Below are positions 22,106 through 34,157 of a stretch of 64,000 nt of DNA, piece after piece. Under the pieces are notes generated by a model. That model ran no database searches. It was not told the DNA's origin and worked only from the letters and a program-made list of their open reading frames with translations. Within the stretch, counting starts at the first letter, position 1, and each line of letters opens with the position of its first letter. The translations under genes and the position numbers were made by a program. Source of the DNA: Scortum barcoo (lineage: Eukaryota; Chordata; Actinopteri; Centrarchiformes; Terapontidae); NCBI GenBank assembly GCA_023238725.1, contig CM041540.1:105001-169000 (forward strand), written 5' to 3'.

Positions 22106-24817
22106 ATGGAGAAGTTCGGGATGAGTTTCGGGGGTGGTCCGAGCAGGAAAGATCTGCAGGACACCATCGAGTCCCAGAAGAAGCAGCTGGTCCAGTACCA
22201 GACCCGCTTCAAGGACGTGGTCCGAGCCTATAAGAGTCTTCTGAAGGAGAAGGAGGCTCTGGAGGCCAGTCTGAAGGTCCTGACGGTGACCCAGGAGGTG
22301 GACCTAAACCAGCAGGACACCCCCAGCACCGGCTCAGCACTGCCAGAGGACGGCTGCTCGCTGCACAGTGAGGACAGCGTGGACACGGCGGCATCTGTGG
22401 ACACGTCTAGTGAGACCGCCAGAGGAGAGCAGAGCGAGGAGGACCACGGAGAACCAGGAGCTAAATCCAGCTCAGTGGTATGTTTTTAAAGGTTTACCGA
22501 CCAAAATGTTATCGAGCAAACAGATCCAACTTTATTTTATTCACATTTATGATCAACAAACTACGACTTCAAGTAAAAAAAAAAAAAAAAGAGGTGCATC
22601 AGTTTATCCTATGACCAGTCTTTTCTTCACGCTGATATTTCTCCTGCAGCTCCTCCGGTCCGACCTTGATGCCGGCTCAGAGAGCAGCAGTGTGGGGGCG
22701 GAGCAGCAGCAGGCCATGCCCCCTGCCAACGTGGAGGCAGATCGCCGAGTTGCTCAGCTGAAGAGCCAGCTGAGCACGCTCACCGGCGCTCTGGCCACGG
22801 TGACGCAGGAGAAGTCTCGCATGGAGGCAAGTTTCCAGGCCGACAAGCGTCAGCTGAAGCAGGAGGTGGAGGAGCTGCAGGAACGCCTGGCTGCCACAGC
22901 GACACAGCAGGAGGCGGAGCTGCACGTCATGCAGCAGCAGTTGGCCGAGAGTCGCGCTCGCATCATCACACAGCAGCACGAGAGGGAGCAGGAGCAGGTC
23001 GACCACGTCCAGCAGCTCAGAGAGCTGCAGCGCCTCCTGCAGCAGGAGAGAGACCTGCGACAGGATGCCGAGCTCCGCCTACAGGACGCCAACACCACGC
23101 TCCTCCTGACGTCACAGGCTGTGGATCGGGGGGCGGAGTCTGAGGCTCACCTGAACAAGGTGAGGGAGGAGCGAGACGAGCTGAGGAGGAGGCTGCAGGC
23201 CGCCGAGGAGAACCAGAAGAAACCAGATCCAAGAGTGGACGAACTGCAGCGAGAACTGATAGAGCTGAAAAACCACTTCCAGCAGCAGATCCACATCGAG
23301 ACCAGGAAGGTAAATCTGAGACCAGGACCAGCTAAAATCTGTTTTAAACACATAGAAGCAACTGAAACATGTAAGATGTTACACATGGAAACATAGAACT
23401 AACATATAGCTAAAATAACATATAACACATAGAAACACACATCTGATCTAAACGCTGCACTAACAGAACCAGAACCAGAGCAGGAACAGAGTTCGACCTG
23501 GAGGATCTTCATGTGTTGACGTGTTTGATGTCCTGCCTGTGTGTGTGCGTGTGTGCAGGCGTGTGATGCCGAGGAGCGAGCTGCTGAGCGTGCTCGGGCT
23601 GCAGAGCTGAGGGTGGCCGATCTGGAGCAGAGAGTCTCTGAACTGTCGGAGCTGCTCGGCTCCTGCGAGAAGACCAGACAGAGGGACCAGCAGACGGCCC
23701 AGAGACTGCGAGACCGCATCCTGCAGCTCGACACCGAGAACAAAACGCTCGCCATGGCCGCCTCCAGCAGGATGACCTCTGACCTCAACGTGGACGAGTC
23801 GCAGCTGGACGTCGGTGTTCTGAAGGAGAAGCTGGAGAAGGTGAAGAAGCTGCTGCTGCTGGCAGCCCAGAGGAACCCGGATCAGAACATCCAGAACCTG
23901 GCAGAGACCGAGGCGCCGCCGGGCTCGGTGCTGATCTACCAGCAGGAGCTGCGGCAGCTGAAGGACGAGTTTGAGCGCTACAAGCTGCGAGCGCAGGTCG
24001 TGCTTAAGAACAAGAACGCCAAAGATGGCTGCCAGGCCAAAGAGCTGGAGGAGGTGAGGGACCAGCTGTCGGAGCTGAAGGAGAAGTACATCAACCTGCG
24101 GATCCAGAGCGATGAGGCCGAGGCCCGACACCGCCGCGAGCTGGAGGAGCGGCAGCAGGCGGCAGTGGCGATGCAGCAGAGTCACAGACAGGAAGCGGAG
24201 CGTCTGGAGGCGCTGCACCGTGACGACCTGCTGCGACTGGAGGCGGAGCGGAGCTGCACAAACAGCGAGAGAGGACCATGGCACTGCTGGACGAGAAGGA
24301 CCAGGAGCTGGACAGGCTCCGAGCCGCCGCACTCAGCTGCAGCAACGACGCCGACAAGATGGCCGACGACGAGCATGAGCGAGGCCTGGACAGCGAGGGC
24401 GACATCATCAGCCAGGCACTGAGGCGGGCCTCACCCAACGAGCCCACGCTGCTGCTGTATGCCGAGCAGCTGGCCAGGAAGGAGGTGGAGGTGGGCGGCC
24501 TGCGGCGGCACAAACACCGCCTGGAGGAGGACGTCCACCAGCTGCAGGCCAGGCTCATAGCTAATGGAGAGCGCCACGACGAGGAAGTGTCGGAGCTGCG
24601 AGGACAACTTGACAAACTGATCAGAGATCGGAACAGGGAGGGCGCCAACCTGGAGTACCTGAAGAATGTCATCTACAAGTTCCTGACGCTGCAGGATGCC
24701 AGCGGGCGGCAGCAGACTCTCGGCGCCATCCTGACGATCCTGCACTTTAGCCCGCAGGAGAAACACAGCGTGATGAAGCTCCAGGGCTCCACATGGTGGA
24801 GCGCCGCAAAGAGATGA
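22106..24817 (+). CDS. gcc1: GRIP and coiled-coil domain-containing protein 1, frame interrupted
   Basis: Golgin-type coiled-coil protein of the trans-Golgi; its C-terminal GRIP domain binds ARL1. Exons: 22106-22477, 22650-23309, 23559-24817. It starts MEKFGMSFGGGPSRKDL, continues with long Gln/Glu/Leu-rich coiled coils, and ends with the GRIP region (NLEYLKNVIYKFLTL, ILTILHFSPQEK) and the family-like WWSAAKR terminus. Without the defect it would be about 761 residues; human GCC1 is 775. Defect: CGGAG at 24244-24248 is repeated at 24249-24253. This +5 shift changes frame after LLRLEAE and leads to a stop near 24420, before the GRIP domain. The downstream frame is otherwise intact, so this is either a recent allele or an assembly error. 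Confidence 0.93.
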
Positions 24818-25787
24818 TGAAACACCTGAAAAAGAAACTGTGATGAGTCACTGTGGCGCTCTGAGTGAAAGAAACCAAACCCAAGAGGTGATGACGAGAA
24901 GCTTCCTGATGATTATCTAATGTTTAAATTGATAGAAAACGATAATTAACTCTGATTTCTGTGTATATATGAACATATGTGACACTGACACTGTGAGGAA
25001 ACATTTCTTGGTAACTCTTCAGATCACTAATGTATATTTTTGATCCCCTTGGTGAAATTAAACTATTTTTCCTGCTTCACAAAATCAGTTTGGTTCATTC
25101 TGCTGTTTCAGAATTAATTTGATGATTCATTTGAGGAGATTTCACCATTTTATATAGTAAAGGAAACTATTCAAATCTCCAAAAACAGATTTTAAAGAGT
25201 GGGAGCACAACGACCAAAATAATACAATCATTCAGGTCAATCGATTGATCACTGAGCAGCTGAAAAAGAAGCAACAAACCACATCATGTGAACATGATCG
25301 GGTTTTACTTTTCAAAGCAAACAGAATATTTACAGACAGTTTGGGAACAAAAAGGCTGATAATTATTAATGTGAGTTACATTCAGTCGGCTGTGATAGAA
25401 AAATAACGCGTCATCTGTTTTCTGATGTTTGAATTTATTATAAATAAAAAGTGGAATTAAATAAAGTTTACATTTTATTATAATGACAAGAAAAAAAATA
25501 TTTATCTGTTTGTCTTAAATGGACCATTGACCTTAAGTATTTTCCTGATTATTACATGTGTAGCTGAGAGTGAAAAGAAAATAATCCATCACATTGTCTC
25601 CATTATCGGGGCCATAAATCAAGAATATTTATTGAAAAATGTCAAAATATTTGAGAATTCAGTCAATATTCTGGGACAAAGTCGAGAAATGAGAATAAAG
25701 TTGTAACTTTAAAAGGAAAATTAACATTTCTCAGTTTAATAATTTGACTTGGTGAATGTCAGTGTGTATCAGTGTGTGCACAGTGTG
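24818..25787. other. convergent 3' UTR/intergenic region
   Basis: Holds the 3' ends of gcc1 (plus) and dennd6b (minus). Candidate minus-strand AATAAA occurs near 25430. No other gene seen. Confidence 0.6.
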
Positions 25788-28700
25788 TCAGTGTGTGTTG
25801 AGGACAGCCTGCAGGTCTTCGGGCAGCGAGTCGATGATGGATTTGATAAAATCATCCAGTTTGTTTAAAACTTCGTCTTTCAGCTGCAGCTGCTGCCGAC
25901 GAGCTTTAATCTGAAAAACAGAAACACACTTCCTGTTAATGGTCTGAGCAACACGAGACGTACATCACCAATGATCAGTGTTTGATCAGTGTCTGATCAG
26001 TTTGATCTGGTTGATCAGTTTGATCAGGTTGATTGGTATTATCAGTGCACAATACTGAGTTGTATTATTTTATGACAGAAAACTCTGCATGTTCTCAGAA
26101 TCAGTCCTGATTCACTCACCAGTTTCTCTCTCAGCTTCAGAATCAGGTCCACGATTTCCACCTCAGACTTGTCTTTGGTCCAACCCAGCAGGTCCTGAAG
26201 AGGCCAGAACACCACATGTTACTGATGTTACACGTGTTACACGTTATAGATGTTTACAGATGTTTACTGATACACATGTTACTTGAGAGTGGCAAACCGG
26301 GGTGGTGGTCCCTCTTTTTAAAAAGGGGGACCGGAGAGTGTGTTCCAAATACAGGGGGATCACAATTCTTAGCCTCCCCGGGAAGGTCTCACGCCAGGCA
26401 GGGTACTGGAGAGGAGAATTTGGCCGATGATAGTCGACCCTCGGATTCAGGAGGAACAATGCGGTTTTCGTCCCGGTCATGGAACACTGGACCAGCTCTA
26501 TACTCTCCGTTGGGGTGCTTGAGGGTTTATGGGAGTTTGCCCAACCAGTCCACATGTGCTTTGTGGATCTGGAGAAGGCATTCGACCGTGTCCCTCGTGG
26601 TATTCTGTGGGGAGTGCTCCATGAGTATGAGGTCTGGGGGCTTGGTTCGCATTGCCGGCAGTAAGTCAGACCTGTTCCCAGTGCATGTTGGACTCCGGCA
26701 GGGCTGCCCTTTGTCACTGGTCCAGTTCATAATCTTTATGGACAGGTTTTCTAGGCATAGCCAGGGGCCGGAGGGAGTCCGGTTTGGGAACCACAGGAAT
26801 TTCATCTCTGCTTTTTGCAGATGATGATTGTCCTGATGGCTTCATCAAGCCAGGACCTTCAGCATGTACTGGGGCGGTTTGCAGCCGAGTGTGAAGCGGC
26901 TGGGATGAGAATCAGCACCTCCAAATCCGAGGCCATGGTTCTCGACCGGAAAAGGGTGGCGTGCCCTCTCCGGGTGGGTGGAGAGGTCCTGCCTCAAGTG
27001 GAGGAGTTCAAGTATCTCGGGGTCTTGTTCACGAGGAGGGAAAGATGGAGCGTGAGATTGACAGGCGGTGCAGCATCCGCAGTTATGCGGTCGGTGTACC
27101 GGACTGCCGTGGTGAAGAAGGAGCTGAGTTGAAAGGCAAAAGCTCTCGATTTTCCTGGTCAATCTACGCTCCCCATCTCTCACCTATGGTCATGAACTTT
27201 GGGTAATGACCGAAAGGACAAGATCGTGGATACAAGTGGCTGAAATGAGTTTTCTCCGCAGGGTGGCTGGGAAGTGGAAGTGTCTGGGGTGAGGGAAGTC
27301 TGGGCATCTCTGCTCAGACTGCTGCCTCCGCGACCCGGTCCCGGATCAAGCGGATGAAGATGGATGGATGGATGGATGGATGGATACTAATGTTACAGAT
27401 GTTTACAGTTAACATGTGTTACTGATGTTCACAGATGTTACAGATGTTTACAGTCTCACAGGTGTCTGACATGTGTCTGACAGGTGTTTGACATGTGTCT
27501 GACAGGTGTTTGACATGTGACTGACAGGTGACTGACAGGTGTTTGACATGTGACTGACAGGTGACTGACAGGTGTCTTACAGGTGACTGACGTGTTTGAC
27601 ATGTGACTGACAGGTGTTTGACATGTGTTTGAGATGTGACTGACATGTGTCTGACAGGGGTCCGACAGGGGTCGGACAGGTATTTCCGGCTGTCTGAGTA
27701 GGTAAAGACACTCACGGCGTCACAGATGACCTCCAGGTGGAGACTCTCCAGTTTCTGGCTCATCTCTTTGTGTCGGTGACGATACCATCCGTCAAAGTTC
27801 GGAGACCGGAAGAACTTCCTGTCCAGAGTTGCAAACAGCAGATGTTTGTGAGAACAGGAAGGTGGAAGTTTGTTCTCAGGATGTGAGATCGACTCACCTG
27901 TACAGTCCCATCCAGTCACCTTTGAGCACCGAGGTGAGCTGAGGCCCAGTGTGATCCAGCGTAGCCATGAACTCATCCTGACTGAACGGGCGAATCTGAG
28001 GAGGAGTCTGAAAACAAACATCACAAACCAGCTGACACCTCCGAACGCTGACATCACAGTGAGGTCATCACTGAGGGTCCACTTCCTGTTTACCTTCCAC
28101 GGGGTCACCGATCTCTGCAGAGGCATCAGGCTCGCCATGTACCGCTCCTGACAGACAAGACACAGGGTTTACTCACAGGGTTTAACGGTTTAACAAAGAG
28201 CTGGACTCTGAAAACCTCCCACTCTTCAGTTTCATCTTCATGTCACCATGGTAACAGACCAACAGTTCATATCTGAAAATTCACATGCAGGTAAAATGGA
28301 GGACAGGAAGTGACACGTGGAGTAAACCAGGAGAGATTATGAGGAATCTGACTGGCTGTTTTCTCACCAGAGGGATGATGAAGCTCTGCGTGAGCTCCAA
28401 CAAGTGTCTCCTCAAGATGGCGCTCTGGACCTCCGACGGTCTCTTCCTCTGAATCCCCTGAAACCAAATGATGACTTCATCTGTTACACTTCATGTTTAC
28501 CTGTTTATTTGTTAATGTGTTTCTATATTTGTTTTATATTTGTTGTTTAGGAGTAACATGTTTCTATCTTTATGTTTGTATGTTTACTTGTTTATTTGAT
28601 CATGTTTTTTACATGTTTCCATATTCATTTGCTTACATATTTCTGTTTGTGTTTCTTTGTTTCCACGTTTGTTTCCGACTTTAGTTCTTTACATTTTTAT

Positions 28701-31700
28701 TTTTTACTTGTTTCCATATTCATTTATTTACATGTTTCACTGACATATTTCTGTTTGTTTGTTTCCATATTTGCTCTCAATTCTCTCCACGTGTTGATGT
28801 TCTCACCTTCAGCAGTCTTTTAATGAGGATCTTGTCTTTGTGCAGAAACGTTTTGTACGCTGTGTAGATCCCTGCAGACAGGAAGTAAAGATTTACCACA
28901 GTAAAAGAGGATTTGATTTGGAATCAGATGGATGTTGAGTGTGTATCATGTGACCTGGTTTAGTGTCCAGTGTTTTCAGCTTAGATAGCTTCTTCACCTT
29001 CACCTGTTTGGGTAAATCACCTGAAAGAGGTCAGACAGGTATGTCGGTGTTTAATCGTCCCTTCATGTTGTTTGACAGGATGAACGTGATTCATCATCAA
29101 CAACTTTTCACAGCTGGTAGACATGAAATATTAAAGGAAAAGAACCTAAGAAGAGGAAACAATAAAGAAAGAATGAAATAAAAAGAAAAGACAAATCAGC
29201 AAAAAACAAATCAGAAAAAGAAAACAAAGAACGATCATCACCTGCCATCTTGATTTCTCCTAGTCGAACAACGTGAGGCCAATTCTGAAACGTCTTAATG
29301 AAGAACGGATTGGTGACTCCCAGAACCACGTTAGGCCTGGAGAGACAGACAGGTGAGCAGAGAGACAGGTGAGTTTATAGACAGACAGGTTAGCTCAGGT
29401 GAGTTTACAGATAGACAGGTGTGTTTACAGAAAGACAGGTAAGCACAGACAGACAGGTGAGCGCGGACAGACAGGTGTGTTTACAGACAGACAGGTGAGC
29501 TCAGGTGTGTTTATAGACAGACAGGTGAGCTCAGGTGAGTTTGCAGACAGACAAGTGAGTTTACAGACAGACAGGTGTGCTCAGGTGTGCTCAGGTGGGT
29601 GGGGCACTCACGGGGCCTGGGTCCTGGTGGTGTACTCTCTGAACTCGTTGTCGTGGATGGTGAAATACGGACGGAAGTCGCAGCAGAACTTCAGAGGACT
29701 GATGGAGCTGAGAGACACACACTGTTACCATGGCAACAACACACACTGGTTTCTCTTTTATCTTCGTAATACTACTGATTCTTTCTGCGTTCTGATTGAC
29801 TGTTCGGGTACCTGACGAGAGCCAGCACGGTTTCCGAGGAGACGGTGGGAGACGGCGCCATGACGACCAGCGGTTCCCCGAGTAACATGAGCTCCCAGAG
29901 CATCTGCAGGTGGATCAGCACTGACTGGAAACACCTGAGAGGTCAAAGGTCACATTTGACATACAGGAAGGAGAAATTATGATGATTATTGGTCATCTGA
30001 ATGATTTCTCTCCTTTTAACCACTACTACTACTACTAATAATAATAATAATAATGATAATGGCAATAATAACAGTAACAGAGCTGGACCTGAACAGATCC
30101 AGTTCATGGATCGTCGGCAGCACAATCGGAGCTGGCAGGAAGTCCTGAGAGGAGAGAAAAAACTTTATTGACAGTTTGAGTTTGTGTTGTTAATTAAGAG
30201 TCACTGTGTCTTCCTAACCTCTTTAGCAGTCTGTCTGACTGGACTTCCTCCTGGTTTGTCTGATTTTGAAGGAATCCGGACCTGAAAAATAAAACAATGA
30301 TAAAACCACGTCCCCAAATATATCACATAAAGACCACGCCCCTAAACATAACCTATATGACCACGCCCACAGTGCACCTGTAAGGCCACGCCCCCTCTGC
30401 TCACCTGAAAGACCACGCCCATCACAGGCAGGTTGAGTGTGAGTCCAGGTACAGGTGAAGGCCATTGGTCGATCTCGTTACACACTGAGAAGATGAGAGA
30501 ACAGATGTCAGGTGACATTTCTGTAGAGTGATGTCATAATTATTATTGGTCAGATTTGTCCATGGCTACGATGTAAGCATGACATCATCACCTGCTTCCA
30601 AACAGGGCTCCATCTTCTCAAAGAACTCAGGGGCGATGATCTGCAGCACCGAGTGGAACAGGTGAGTGTATGGCAACCTGGATATCAACACCAGAGACTG
30701 GAGCACACACAGACACATGATCAAACATCACATGACTGCACAGTCACATGATCACACATCACATGATCACACGGTAACATGACCACACATCACATGACCG
30801 CACATCACATGATCACACATAACATGGTACCACATACACACATGACGTCACATGACCGCACATCACATGATCACACGGTAACATGACCACACATCACATG
30901 ACCGCACATCACACATGATCACACATAACATGGTTACACAGTCACATGACCGCACATCACATGATCACACATCACATGATCACACATCACATGATCACTC
31001 ATTACATGACCACACAGTCATATGATCAAACATCACATAACCACACATCACATGACCACACATCACATGACCACACGGTCGTTTGATCAAACATCACATA
31101 ACCACACATCACATGATCACACATCACATGATCACATGATCATCACATGACCACACATCACATGACCACACATCACATGACATGACACACGGTCACATGA
31201 CCACACGGTCATATGATCAAACATCACATAACCACACATCACATGACCACACGGTCATATGATCAAACATCACATGACGGCACATCACATGACCGCACAT
31301 CACGTAACCGCACATCACATGATCGCACATCACATGACCGCACATCATGTCACCACACGGTCACATGATCAAGCCAGGTGTGGATTATTTGACACCAGGT
31401 GTGAACAGGTGCCTGACCTTCTGGAAGTATCCTCTCTTCACAGAAACGTCCTTCACTTGTCTGAAATAGACGTAACCAAAGAAATGGGACACTTCAGTCT
31501 GTGGAGACAATGAGAGACACACGTTAAATTATTATTATTTTATTATTATTATTATTATTATCATTATTATTGTTTCAGCATGTTCACAATCAGTCTCTGT
31601 TTAATCCTGAAAGCTCTTTATGAAGCGAACAGTCCAGCAGACAGCAGGTTGTCTGTTTCTGTCAGTTTCTAACAGTTCTTCTTCTCCACGCTGCCACCAG

Positions 31701-33201
31701 CTCACATTTCCTCACGTCAGACTAAACACCACTGCGCTTTGTTCTGGATCAGTTCAGCTTTCTTCAGCCGCTGACTGAAGGTCGTCTCCTCCAGGTGAAG
31801 TGAAGCGGAGGGAACGTGTGAGCTAACGTTAGTGAAACATTACTGCCTTTGACCACAGGGGGCACCAGAATAAACATGAAAACATCACTGGGCTGCTTTA
31901 ATAATTATTAAATAATTTATTTAATAACTATTTAAAGATCCTGCAGGCAGATTTAAAACAGTGGCAGCATCCAATCAAAAACTACCTGACAGGAAACAAC
32001 CACTTACTCATTTGATGGTCTAGTCAAAAGTAATCAATCAATATTGGATTGATTTACTCACCTGCAGGGTGACGGGGGCATCTCTGTTGTAAACGTCCTC
32101 TCTGAACCTCGAAGCTCTTCGACCGACCGACTGACGTAACCTGAAGCTGAACTGAGTGTCCCCGAGGCATCCTGGGAAATCAGGTAACACATGTGACCTT
32201 TGACCTCTGAGCGTGTCATACAGGTGATATCAGGTGTATCCAGGCAGCTGAACTCACCTGAGTATGAGTCAGGGAAGGACAGGTAGCAGATGCTGGTTTT
32301 CTGACAACAGATCACAAAGAAATATGATCAATACCTCCACCAGTAGATCAATAGATTGTATTGATCTGTGAAGAAACGTTACCTCTTTCTCAGTGAGCTT
32401 CACATCCGGAGGATACACCAGCTGAAACACCATGAAACACAGTTCAAAACACTCATTTCAGCAGCCATACACTCAGGTACAGGTCAGGGGTCAGAGGTCA
32501 GGGATCAGAGGTTAGGGGTCAGAGGTCAGCAGATAAACTCTTTTATTGATAAACATTGTTCCTGTCTTCATTATTTAAATCTGATAAATCACAGAGGTCA
32601 TTGAGGAAACTTTTGAGGAAAGACCACAAACCAAAGTCTCTTTATGTTTTAATAAATTATCATTCAATAATAATATTTAATCCACTTTAATATCACTGAG
32701 CATCATTAATAATATTTCATTAACATCAGTAAAATGACTTCTCTTCATCTTCTCTGCAGGTGTCAGTCAGATGTGAGCAAACGTTCAGATTTTTCATTAT
32801 TAGTTTGACGGAGGACTCAGTGCACACTTATTGATTTCTGATGATCGAAGTGATTGATCAGAAGAGAAAAAAGGACGTTAGAAACGTTTGTTTGTTAACC
32901 AACAACACAACAAACAGTCCCTGCGACCCTGTGTGTGCTCAGGATAAGCACGTTTATGATGGATGGATGGACAACAAACTGTGTGATCGATTATTACTGT
33001 CTGTCTCCGATGGTATCGATCAGTGATGCTGTGAGGCTAACGATGCTAAGCTAACAGTACCTCTATAGCCTGCCCGAGCTCCAGGTCGAAGGTGACGACA
33101 CACACACACTCCGCCCAGCACGAGAACCGGGACCACGGGCAGCGGCCGGGCCCGCTGCCCGCCCCGAGCCCCGGAGAACCGGAGCCCAGCAATGGATCCA
33201 T
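25788..33201 (-). CDS. dennd6b: DENN domain-containing protein 6B
   Basis: Guanine-nucleotide exchange factor of the DENND6/FAM116 family, acting on Rab14 in endosomal recycling. I joined 20 coding exons: 33201-33061, 32421-32383, 32300-32258, 32171-32062, 31498-31418, 30697-30592, 30484-30405, 30281-30219, 30144-30089, 29934-29812, 29707-29612, 29336-29242, 29020-28955, 28871-28807, 28457-28368, 28147-28094, 28007-27898, 27818-27716, 26194-26120, 25910-25788. All phases agree and give 572 residues. The start is fixed by an in-frame upstream stop. Landmarks: CVVTFDLELGQAIE, ICYLSFPDS, YFQKSLVLISRLPY, WELMLLGEPLVVMAPSP, VVLGVTNPFF and the C-terminal SLPEDLQAVL, which favours 6B over 6A. It is divergent to lta4h, 580 bp away. 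Confidence 0.93.
26290..27386 (+). mobile_element. Rex3 (RTE-clade) LINE copy 1, defective
   Basis: Reverse-transcriptase fragments CFVDLEKAFDRVPRGILWG, VGLRQGCPLS and a disrupted FADD box, followed by EEFKYLGVLFT. It ends in tandem GATG repeats (27358-27385), the Rex3 hallmark. Frames are broken, and a segment present in copy 2 is deleted after the MSFLRRVAG region. It lies antisense in the dennd6b intron between 27715 and 26195. Confidence 0.88.
27470..27672. repeat. TGACAGGTGT minisatellite
   Basis: About 20 imperfect copies of a ten-base unit of the TGACAGGTGT or TGACATGTGT type, in the same dennd6b intron, just downstream of its 5' splice site in transcript order. Confidence 0.85.
29335..29600. 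repeat. ACAGACAGGTGAG intronic array
   Basis: Tandem ACAGACAGGTGAGCTCAGGT-like units fill dennd6b intron 11, between exons at 29336 and 29612. Confidence 0.85.
30705..31375. repeat. ACATCACATGAYCAC minisatellite
   Basis: Imperfect tandem array with a unit of about 15 bp that occupies nearly all of dennd6b intron 5. I count about 27 exact TCACATGA octamers in it. Confidence 0.9.
32915..32975 (+). mobile_element. SINE 3' end with GATG tail
   Basis: CTGCGACCCTGTGTGTGCTC, AGGATAAGC, then GATGGATGGATGG matches the 3' end of the SINE at 20.9 kb and 62.5 kb. The 5' part is absent. Confidence 0.7.
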
Positions 33202-33394
33202 CACGGCGGATCAGACCTCCATCAGACCCCCGGTCCTCCTCCGGTCCTTCATCACCGACAGACACACACCGAGAAACACACACACACACACACACTCTGA
33301 AGCAGAGGATGACGGGCCGTGGAGCCCCCTGCTGGAGGAGCTGTAGTACTACACTCTGACACATAAACATCAATACAAAGACACACTCTAACAC

Positions 33395-33535
33395 ACACTT
33401 TAATACACACTAACACACTTTAATACACACTAACACACTTTAATACACACTTTAATACACATTAAAACACTTTAATACACTTTAATATACACTTTAATAC
33501 ACACTTTAATACACACTAACATTAACACACATTAA
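33395..33535. repeat. ACACACTTTAAT repeat
   Basis: Tandem TTTAATACACACTAACACAC-type units between dennd6b and lta4h, upstream of both promoters. Confidence 0.85.
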
Positions 33536-33781
33536 CGATGTATAAATAATATTAGTTTCAGGTCAATATTTGAATCAAACCAAACTAATCATTAATTGAT
33601 TAATAATTAAAGTGGTGCATTCTTGAGTCAACGTTATAAAATAAAAGCACGTTCCTCTGTCATGGTGAGTCTTTTATTGTGAAAGGCGTGTGTCGGATGT
33701 GTGGAAAGCATGTTCCGGTGTGTTTAACGGGAACGTCGCTGCTTCAGTCGGTTCACAGTCTCCGTTGTTACCGGACACATC

Positions 33782-34118
33782 ATGTCTTCAGACCCGTGCT
33801 CCTTCTCCTCCTTCAACACCTGCGTCACCAGACACCTGCACCTGCAGCTGCACGTGGATCTGGAGCTGCACGTCATCAGGGCTCAGGTGTATCTGACGGT
33901 GGAGGCTCTGCAGGACCGACTGGCTTCTCTGGTAACGTTACCGGATCCTCCCGGTGCCGCTGCCGGTGCCGCTCACTCACACAGAGGAACAGAACTCAGA
34001 TTTCTGACTGTGTTTCTGGTCCCTGAACTAACCAGGACTTAATGCGTTAATGTGAAGTTTGTTTACTGATCAAACTAATTTATATCAGTGTGTGTGTGTG
34101 TGTGTGTGTGTGTGGCGA

Positions 34119-34157
<39 letters not shown>

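Noticed and set aside
22478..22649. 342-codon plus-strand frame reading through gcc1 intron 1
   Set aside because: It depends on retaining the intron. The exon 1 frame and clear GT-AG sites give the expected family protein.
23460..24332. Long minus-strand frame opposite gcc1
   Set aside because: Mirror of Gln/Leu/Glu-rich coiled-coil codons on a GC-rich exon; no splice context or similarity.
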